This document shows positions 6,315-10,777 of a DNA stretch of 13,656 nucleotides, piece by piece; the stretch's first letter is position 1; every line of letters begins with the position of its first letter. The DNA is from Rickettsiales bacterium (GTDB lineage: Bacteria; Pseudomonadota; Alphaproteobacteria; Rickettsiales; JALZUV01): contig JALZUV010000099.1 of the NCBI GenBank assembly GCA_023301245.1, positions 1 to 13,656 on the forward strand. Reading direction: 5' to 3'. Below the pieces are notes generated by a model, which saw only the letters and a program-made list of their open reading frames with translations, searched no databases and was not told the DNA's origin. Both the position numbers and the translations under genes were made by a program.

Positions 6315-6340
6315 AATTAAAACTAAACCGAAAATACAAT

Positions 6341-7033
6341 ATGAAAAAACCAACACTATTCGCTGTCACGCAGCCCCAAATACAGCACGACCGCCCAACA
6401 CGTGAGTATAAACTCATGACTGCTGAAGAGTCCATCGTCTACATGGCTCGCGTGTCCTCACCCAACCAGCGCACCGAGGATGCTAGCGGTCTCCTGCAAT
6501 ACCTTGTAAAGCATGGCCATTGGTCCCCATTCGACATGGTTGACATGACCGTAGAGGTTGAGACCAGTGGTGCTATCATGGCCCAGATTCTCCGCCATTG
6601 GAGTTTCCGATTCCAAGAATTTTCTCAGCGTTATTCACCTGTGGCCGATGGTATCGATTGGTCCCACGTTGAAGCCCGCATGAAGGCCGAAGGTGGGAAC
6701 CGCCAAGGCAGTGGTGAAGTGAATAATGAGATCTCACTGGACTTGCAAGATACATGCAAATCCGCTGAGTCAGAATACCAAGTCCACCTCTCCGATAAAG
6801 TTTCACCCGAAACAGCACGCATGATCCTCCCCCGTGCCACCCCCACCCGTGCATACATGAAAGGCTCAGTTCGTTCATGGATGACCTATTTCTGGCAACG
6901 CCTTGATGCCCACGCACAGAAAGAACACCGCGAGCTGGCCGAACAACTCTTCGAGATTTTCAAAGGGGAGTTCCCCGTCATTGCTGACCTTGTGACACGG
7001 TTCAAACCCCAAGTAATGGAGGTCGAAAAATAA
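6341..7033 (+). CDS. thyX: Flavin-dependent thymidylate synthase ThyX
   Basis: A 230-residue enzyme that would convert dUMP to dTMP using methylene-tetrahydrofolate, FAD and NAD(P)H, supplying thymidine for phage DNA. The family signature RHRX7S appears as RHWSFRFQEFSQRY (85-98): R85, H86, S95 and R97 are kept, but the third position is Trp instead of Arg. The upstream HGHWSPFDM (58-66) is the conserved His-containing FAD-binding stretch. ILPRATPTRAYMKGSVRSW, further on, matches the ThyX region that contacts substrate and leads to the C-terminal helices. Length is usual for the family. ATG at 6341 is preferred over a TTG at 6305 that overlaps the previous gene, because it gives the usual ThyX N-terminus and follows an A-rich leader. 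It sits beside the dNTP diphosphohydrolase within the same module. Confidence 0.92.
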   Translation: MKKPTLFAVTQPQIQHDRPTREYKLMTAEESIVYMARVSSPNQRTEDASGLLQYLVKHGHWSPFDMVDMTVEVETSGAIMAQILRHWSFRFQEFSQRYSPVADGIDWSHVEARMKAEGGNRQGSGEVNNEISLDLQDTCKSAESEYQVHLSDKVSPETARMILPRATPTRAYMKGSVRSWMTYFWQRLDAHAQKEHRELAEQLFEIFKGEFPVIADLVTRFKPQVMEVEK

Positions 7034-7047
7034 ATCCGCATTCCCTA

Positions 7048-7076
7048 TTGACTATACTGTGCAGTATGGTAAATAA
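7048..7076 (+). promoter_or_regulatory. Putative promoter with operator-like palindrome, copy 1
   Basis: TTGACT (7048-7053) resembles a -35 box and TAAATA (7070-7075) is a weak -10 at a 16-base spacing. Between them lies the perfect palindrome ATACTG-TG-CAGTAT (7054-7067), extending to ACTATACTG...CAGTATGGT with symmetrical outer bases. A repressor bound there would cover the promoter. The same palindrome occurs at 9155-9168. The promoter boxes are only suggestive, since host sigma-factor preferences are unknown. Confidence 0.5.
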
Positions 7077-7110
7077 CTACTGTCGTTCGACAAAAACCAA
7101 AGAAACTAAA

Positions 7111-7497
7111 ATGAAAATCACATTTGAAACTGAATCAATTGAAGAGGCAACCAACATCCTCAGCATCCTCTCCGGTGCAACTGCCACCACGCCAAAGCCA
7201 GCCGCTAAGAAAGCCGCAAAAAAGGCCGCAGCCAAAGTAGAGACCCCTCCCGCAGAGGAAAAAGCACCTCCTGCTAAAGAAGAAATCCAAGAGGCTGAAG
7301 TCCTTGAAGAGTTCACTGAGGAGACAGTTACCGCCAAAGCTCGCGAGCTTGTTGCTGCCAGCTCCCCTGCCACCCTCCGCGCCGTCCTTGATGCCACCAT
7401 TGGTGAAGGTGTGAAGATCGGTGCAGCCCCAAAGGAGAAATACAGCACCATCTTTGAAGCGGTCTCCACCAAGCTCGCCGAGATCAACGCTGTCTAA
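7111..7497 (+). CDS. Lys/Ala/Pro-rich linker protein, hypothetical (128 aa)
   Basis: Three parts are visible: a short N-terminal segment (1-22, MKITFETESIEEATNILSIL), a low-complexity Pro/Ala/Lys stretch (~28-60) with histone H1-like KKAAKKAAAK, and an acidic-to-helical C-terminal domain (~62-128) ending KLAEINAV. The C-terminal part looks like a small helical domain found at the end of many phage proteins of unknown role. DNA binding through the basic linker is possible but unproven. The ATG at 7111 is chosen over one at 7048 because 7048 lies in the putative promoter and operator, while 7111 follows an A-rich leader with TTCGAC. Being directly downstream of the operator, it may be separately regulated. 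Confidence 0.7.
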   Translation: MKITFETESIEEATNILSILSGATATTPKPAAKKAAKKAAAKVETPPAEEKAPPAKEEIQEAEVLEEFTEETVTAKARELVAASSPATLRAVLDATIGEGVKIGAAPKEKYSTIFEAVSTKLAEINAV

Positions 7498-7523
7498 TCG
7501 CTACTGCTAAACAGTGAACCCCA

Positions 7524-7563
7524 CCCGCTGAGTGCCACGTGCGCCAGCGGGTTTCTGGGTGCC
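7524..7563 (+). terminator. Conserved intergenic hairpin element, copy 5
   Basis: CCCGCTG (7524-7530) pairs with CAGCGGG (7545-7551), with an outer A-T pair. The 14-base loop contains GC-CACGT-GC. TTTC, T and GGGTGCC (7557-7563) follow. The final GCC is at the same time the first three bases of the tRNA-like RNA's acceptor stem (7561-7567), so hairpin element and RNA are physically fused. Confidence 0.65.
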
Positions 7564-7704
7564 AATGTGCCCATAAAGGTGAATGGACCGTCCAAGGGGA
7601 CGGAGTGAGAATAGCGTGCGAACTATCGAGACGGTAACCAATCCGATTTCGGAAGAACTCTAAGCCCTCACATTGTGTGGTTCAAGTCCACACCATTGGC
7701 ACCA
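7561..7704 (+). ncRNA. tRNA-like RNA with encoded CCA and no anticodon loop, element 2
   Basis: GCCAATG (7561-7567) pairs perfectly with CATTGGC (7694-7700), followed by ACCA (7701-7704) as in a mature tRNA. Stacked on it is a 6-bp T-stem GTGTGG (7675-7680) / CCACAC (7688-7693) around the T-loop TTCAAGT. A D-arm-like hairpin CCAT (7571-7574) / ATGG (7583-7586) has the loop AAAGGTGA. In the anticodon position CCGTCC (7588-7593) pairs with GGACGG (7598-7603) around AAGG, so no anticodon is presented. A large insert closed by GTGAG (7605-7609) / CTCAC (7667-7671) contains ATAG/CTAT and TCCGA/TCGGA hairpins. The 13-bp acceptor-plus-T stack recalls tRNA-Sec. Length (~144) and gene context resemble element 1. 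It may be a CCA-ended tRNA mimic; it is too short for, and unlike, tmRNA. Confidence 0.55.
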
Positions 7705-7731
7705 ATTCCAAACCTCGACGAAATACCAAAC

Positions 7732-7884
7732 ATGAAAAAAGGAAAATATGACAAGCATGAGCTAGCACGTGGCCCCTACGGGCGAGTCACTGTTGGTGAA
7801 GCTAAAGCCGAACGTCTTCGCAAGAAGAATGAACGCCGTGCCCTCAACGGGCTTCCACCCAAAGCAACCTACGCTGAGATTTAG
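7732..7884 (+). CDS. Small basic hypothetical protein (50 aa)
   Basis: Unrecognised. It is strongly basic, with KAERLRKKNERRALNG in the middle (~24-39) likely forming a helix, so nucleic-acid binding is plausible but not shown. An in-frame ATG at 7675 exists but lies inside the tRNA-like RNA. ATG 7732 is chosen because it follows the CTCGAC-N12-ATG leader also seen before 3305. The stop TAG is 2 bases before the DUF2800 nuclease start (TTTAGTCATG), implying coupling. Confidence 0.65.
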   Translation: MKKGKYDKHELARGPYGRVTVGEAKAERLRKKNERRALNGLPPKATYAEI

Positions 7885-7886
7885 TC

Positions 7887-9149
7887 ATGAGCGAGACTGA
7901 AGAACACTATGACTGGGGTGCTTCTGGTGCCAAGACGTGGCGCGGGTGTGCCGGTAGCATGAACTATGCTAGGCTCAAAAAAGCTGAAGGTGTGATCCCC
8001 GAAGACAATGAGACTGATTGGGCACGTGAAGGCACGGAAGCTCACAAGTGGATTGACCGCTACCTGCTAGGTGAGATCACCGAAGAGGAAATCCCTGCCA
8101 ACTTCTGGGAACACCTTCAAGGCTACGCCCTATTCGCACAGCACCTCGCCGCCACCGTTGGTGGTGGTGATTGCATCGTGATGAATGAGCAGAAAGTGCC
8201 TTACTGGTATGAACCATCCAAGACCGGCACACTCGACTATGGTTGTGTCGCCGAAGATGCTAGCGAGCTTGCCATCCTAGATCTCAAGTATGGTGCAGGT
8301 GTCTACGTCACTGCCGAAGAGAACCCGCAGGGGGCAATCTACGCAATCTCCAGAGTCAAGGAGTTGGAAAGTGAAGGTTACGTCTTCAAGGATGATGCAG
8401 TCATTAGCATCTACATTTACCAACCCCGCCACCGAAACTTCACCGGTGAGCCGGAACTCTGGCAACTCACTTACCGTGACCTGATGGACTACGCCATTGA
8501 TATTGAAAACGACTACCAAGTCTCCAGAGATGCAGACCCAGAATCCCGCACACCTTCCGAGGATGCTTGCCGCTTCTGTGATGCCAGAGTGTGCTGCCCC
8601 ACCCGTGTGCAGGAGATGTTTGAGGACGTGCCGGCAGAAGCCAACATGCTAGTCCCTGCTAGCCAAGCAGACCCACAACTCCCTGCCATCGCAGACCTCA
8701 CTGATGAGGCACGTGTAGCAGTCTTCACCCACTGCAAGAAGATTACGAAGTGGATGAACGATGTGGTCGATGATTCACTCCTCCAGATTGAACAGGGGAA
8801 CACCATCGCTGGTCTCAAAACTGTCGATGGTGGCCAAGGGAACCGCTCTTGGGGGGACAATGAAGCCGATGTTGAAAAGCTCCTCCGTAAGATCCCCGCT
8901 GCCAAGCGATACAAACCACGTCGCGTGCTATCTCCAGCACAGGCGGAGAAGGTTCTCAAGGTGGAAGACAAAGCTTTTGAGGACCAGTCTACCAAGTTCC
9001 AGAACCGATGGAATGAACTAATATCCCGCAAGGCCGGCAAGCCATCGCTAGCACTGGAAAGTGATGCCAAGCCAGCACGGATCACTGGCCCAGAGCAGTT
9101 CGACGTTGTTGAAGAAAAAAGTGAAGTTTCTATTGACGACTGCTTCTAA
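7887..9149 (+). CDS. DUF2800-family nuclease, RecB/Cas4-like with predicted Fe-S cluster
   Basis: A 420-residue protein matching phage DUF2800, a PD-(D/E)XK nuclease family usually beside DUF2815 and polymerase A genes, as here. Visible motifs are EGTEAH (48-53), GTLDYG (114-119; D117), the catalytic LDLKYG (131-136; D132 and K134), then NPQGAIYA (146-153) giving the QxxxY motif. One Cys before the nuclease core (C21, in WRGCAGS) and a cluster after it (C228, C231, C236, C237) match the 1+3 arrangement of Cas4/AddB/Dna2 iron-sulfur nucleases. The expected job is exonuclease processing of DNA ends for recombination or replication. The C-terminal third (~270-400) is charged and may be a separate domain; the protein ends VSIDDCF, the SSB-tip-like tail shared with two primase-cluster proteins. 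A palindrome copy follows the stop. Confidence 0.85.
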   Translation: MSETEEHYDWGASGAKTWRGCAGSMNYARLKKAEGVIPEDNETDWAREGTEAHKWIDRYLLGEITEEEIPANFWEHLQGYALFAQHLAATVGGGDCIVMNEQKVPYWYEPSKTGTLDYGCVAEDASELAILDLKYGAGVYVTAEENPQGAIYAISRVKELESEGYVFKDDAVISIYIYQPRHRNFTGEPELWQLTYRDLMDYAIDIENDYQVSRDADPESRTPSEDACRFCDARVCCPTRVQEMFEDVPAEANMLVPASQADPQLPAIADLTDEARVAVFTHCKKITKWMNDVVDDSLLQIEQGNTIAGLKTVDGGQGNRSWGDNEADVEKLLRKIPAAKRYKPRRVLSPAQAEKVLKVEDKAFEDQSTKFQNRWNELISRKAGKPSLALESDAKPARITGPEQFDVVEEKSEVSIDDCF

Positions 9150-9154
9150 AAACC

Positions 9155-9168
9155 ATACTGTCCAGTAT
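9155..9168. promoter_or_regulatory. Operator-like palindrome, copy 2
   Basis: Perfect inverted repeat ATACTG-TC-CAGTAT, six bases after the nuclease stop and nine bases before hairpin copy 6. It shares both 6-base arms with 7054-7067, and the flanks give ACCATACTG...CAGTATAG against ACTATACTG...CAGTATGG. No convincing -35/-10 pair is seen next to it. It is probably a second binding site for the same dimeric repressor or regulator. Confidence 0.5.
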
Positions 9169-9177
9169 AGCCAATCA

Positions 9178-9224
9178 CCCGCTGAGTTCGTAAGAGCCAG
9201 CGGGTTTCTGGGTGCCAACTGGCA
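9178..9224 (+). terminator. Conserved intergenic hairpin element, copy 6
   Basis: CCCGCTG (9178-9184) pairs with CAGCGGG (9198-9204). Inside, TTC pairs with GAG around a GTAA (GNRA) tetraloop. TTTC, T and GGGTGCC (9210-9216) follow, then a tight second inverted repeat, TGCCA-AC-TGGCA (9213-9224). It differs from copy 7 by a single base over the stem and tail. It separates the nuclease gene from the gene starting at 9244. Confidence 0.65.
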
Positions 9225-9243
9225 GCAACTAAAAATCGATAAT

Positions 9244-9663
9244 ATGAAAGACAAAATTGAAATACTTAAAGGAAGCACAGTCTTCACACCTGAACTTAGA
9301 GACTCAGCATACCGCAAAAAGTTCGTCAACAAAATGGTGCAGGACATGAGCAACAAATTCAATACGTCCATTGACGCATACTTGGAGAATCTTGCCAAAC
9401 ACGAAGGCCAGAAAACCCCAGTTGGAGAGCTTCTCAATATGCTTTTCGGGGACAGACCAAAAGCTTCTGATGCCCAAGTGCAATGGGTGAAAGACAATGC
9501 AAAATTCCTCTGCAAAGAAATCTATGATGACAGATCCCCGAACCAGATCGTTGCTGATGCCGATTCAGTAGCATCTGCTTTGCTTCTCCACAAGAAGACT
9601 CACAACTGTGGCGATCCTGATTGCGAACTTGATAAAATTCTTCGCCTCTTTCCTGCTAGCTAG
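9244..9663 (+). CDS. Hypothetical protein (139 aa) with C-terminal HxC-x4-C motif
   Basis: Unrecognised. It is a mostly helical, charged protein with no membrane segment. Near the end, HNCGDPDCELDKI supplies H and two Cys that could take part in a metal site, although only three ligands are apparent. ATG 9244 (leader AACTAAAAATCGATAAT) is preferred over in-frame starts further upstream that would lie in the nuclease gene and across hairpin copy 6. Its end reads GCT-AGC-TAG-CAC, two overlapping GCTAGC palindromes that include the stop codon. Its position between a recombination nuclease and a single-strand binding protein suggests a replication or recombination accessory, by context only. Confidence 0.65.
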   Translation: MKDKIEILKGSTVFTPELRDSAYRKKFVNKMVQDMSNKFNTSIDAYLENLAKHEGQKTPVGELLNMLFGDRPKASDAQVQWVKDNAKFLCKEIYDDRSPNQIVADADSVASALLLHKKTHNCGDPDCELDKILRLFPAS

Positions 9664-9686
9664 CACCCAATTTTCCAACACCAAAA

Positions 9687-9717
9687 GGTCTGGGCATACA
9701 CCCGAAACGTGCCCACC
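9687..9717 (+). promoter_or_regulatory. Intergenic hairpin upstream of the SSB gene
   Basis: In the 82-base gap before 9746, TGGGCA (9691-9696) pairs with TGCCCA (9710-9715) around a 13-base loop, with GG and CC just outside. No T-run follows, so it is not a classical terminator. It differs from the CCCGCT hairpin family and might set 5' stability or translation of the following gene. The rest of the gap is the A-rich leader. Confidence 0.35.
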
Positions 9718-9745
9718 AAATCGCTAAAATACAAAAACTGAAATT

Positions 9746-10426
9746 ATGAACATTAAGATTATCTCCGCTCGCCTTTCCTTCGCCAACCATCGCACGCCCT
9801 ATGTCGCTGACCCTGATGAGCATGGCAAAGTCAAGCGCTCTTGGACTGTCAACGGGATCTGCGACGATACCCCTTTCAAATACAACGGCAAGACATACAA
9901 CACCACGATGGTGGAGTATGAAGCCAACGGTGCAAAACATGTCATCCCTCACACCGAATTTCTTGAAAAAGTCATGCCTCTTGTGTGGGCTGAGAAAGGT
10001 GTCCCAGTGCCAAAGGTGCCTTACCTCAACTACTCTTATGCACGTGCTGACCAGACTATCGGGATGCGTGGGCCTAAGATCGACCCTAAGACTGGCGACT
10101 ACTACGGTGGCTGGTCTGCTGACACGTTCTACTTCTACGGCAAGACTGATGCTGACCGTGTGCCTGTTGCACCACTGGTTGTTGACCAGAACCGTGAGCC
10201 TCTTCCAGCCGAGTCTGGCCACCCAGTTGCCGGTGATTTCACCGTGCTACTTCTCAGTGTCTACGTCTTCGGAAAAGGCAATAAGATGGGAGTCTCTTCA
10301 TCCTACAATGGGATGCAATATCTCCGCGAAGGTGAGTCCTTCGGTGCTGCCCGTGCTACTCCTGATGCTTTCGATGAGCAGGAGATCGCAGACCCTGTTG
10401 AAGAAGGTGAAGACGAGAATTTCTAA
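9746..10426 (+). CDS. DUF2815-like (gp2.5-type) single-stranded DNA-binding protein
   Basis: A 226-residue protein resembling phage DUF2815, OB-fold single-strand DNA-binding proteins similar in role to T7 gp2.5. Supporting features are the N-terminal beta-rich ARLSFANHRTPY (8-19); a central aromatic, Gly-rich region (YYGGWSADTFYFYG); the stretch VLLLSVYVFGKGNKMGVSSS, which matches the family's core strand and loop before a Q residue; and a negatively charged tail ending EEGEDENF. An acidic C-terminus closed by an aromatic residue is typical of SSB and gp2.5 and binds replication partners. It would coat single strands made by the primase-helicase and nuclease. Leader before the ATG is AAATACAAAAACTGAAATT, without Shine-Dalgarno. 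A long alternative + frame (9801-10460) is an overlap artefact. Confidence 0.82.
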   Translation: MNIKIISARLSFANHRTPYVADPDEHGKVKRSWTVNGICDDTPFKYNGKTYNTTMVEYEANGAKHVIPHTEFLEKVMPLVWAEKGVPVPKVPYLNYSYARADQTIGMRGPKIDPKTGDYYGGWSADTFYFYGKTDADRVPVAPLVVDQNREPLPAESGHPVAGDFTVLLLSVYVFGKGNKMGVSSSYNGMQYLREGESFGAARATPDAFDEQEIADPVEEGEDENF

Positions 10427-10477
10427 CCACTCCGTGGACATGGGCGTAAGGACACAATAACCAGATAAGCCCCTTGA

Positions 10478-10527
10478 CCCGCTGAGTTCGCAAGAGCCAG
10501 CGGGTTTCTGGGTGCCAGATGATGGCA
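10478..10527 (+). terminator. Conserved intergenic hairpin element, copy 7
   Basis: CCCGCTG (10478-10484) pairs with CAGCGGG (10498-10504), and TTC pairs with GAG around a GCAA (GNRA) loop. TTTC, T and GGGTGCC (10510-10516) follow, then TGCCA (10513-10517) with TGGCA (10523-10527). It is eight bases before the ATG of the next gene, so the message for that gene would carry this structure at its 5' end unless transcription starts inside it. Confidence 0.65.
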
Positions 10528-10534
10528 AAACAAT

Positions 10535-10774
10535 ATGAACGACAGATTACACATCGAAAAAGTTGAAGGTGAAACCATACCGGAACGCCGCCGCCGCATC
10601 GCTGATGCTATCACAGAACTCCTTGCCAATGATGATCTTTTGCGGGCTGAAGTAGCTGGCATCCTCTGCATGGACCATGACCCCAGCTTGCTAGATTACT
10701 ACGCCCAGCAGCGAAAAGATCCTTCCGAGCATGGACCACAAGAGCCAGAGGATAGCATTTACGAGGAGTGCTAG
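10535..10774 (+). CDS. Small acidic hypothetical protein (79 aa)
   Basis: Unrecognised. The first half is helical with a basic patch ERRRRIADAI (~17-26). The C-terminal half is acidic (SEHGPQEPEDSIYEEC). It contains no membrane segment and two isolated Cys (one mid-protein, one at the C-terminus). The start follows hairpin copy 7 with GGCAAAACAATATG. The stop TAG is 3 bases before the polymerase ATG, and the end of this gene provides GAGGAG about 9 bases upstream of that ATG, one of the few Shine-Dalgarno-like matches in the window. Coupled translation with the polymerase is likely, so a replication-linked role is possible. Confidence 0.65.
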   Translation: MNDRLHIEKVEGETIPERRRRIADAITELLANDDLLRAEVAGILCMDHDPSLLDYYAQQRKDPSEHGPQEPEDSIYEEC

Positions 10775-10777
10775 GCC

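Noticed and set aside
7048..7110. Upstream ATG/TTG start for the Lys/Ala-rich protein
   Set aside because: It would translate the palindromic operator and putative promoter; the A-rich leader and ATG at 7111 fit better.
7561..7704. tmRNA
   Set aside because: Far shorter than tmRNA, with no tag-peptide frame with a stop and no tmRNA-like acceptor with the usual G-U pair; only the tRNA-like ends agree.
7675..7731. Upstream start for the small basic protein at 7732
   Set aside because: These codons lie inside the T-arm and acceptor of the tRNA-like RNA, and 7732 has the shared CTCGAC leader.
8513..9085. 190-residue minus strand open frame
   Set aside because: It is antisense to the DUF2800 nuclease, has low-complexity Ser-rich composition, and every other gene is on the + strand.
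9801..10460. 219-residue + strand open frame overlapping the SSB gene
   Set aside because: It is rich in Ser, Thr and Leu with no domain, and overlaps a recognisable DUF2815-like protein in another frame.
97..10774. TAG reassigned to an amino acid, because TAG stops are frequent
   Set aside because: Each TAG gives a protein of sensible length and is followed by a new start or a hairpin, and family proteins such as the diphosphohydrolase end at the expected place.
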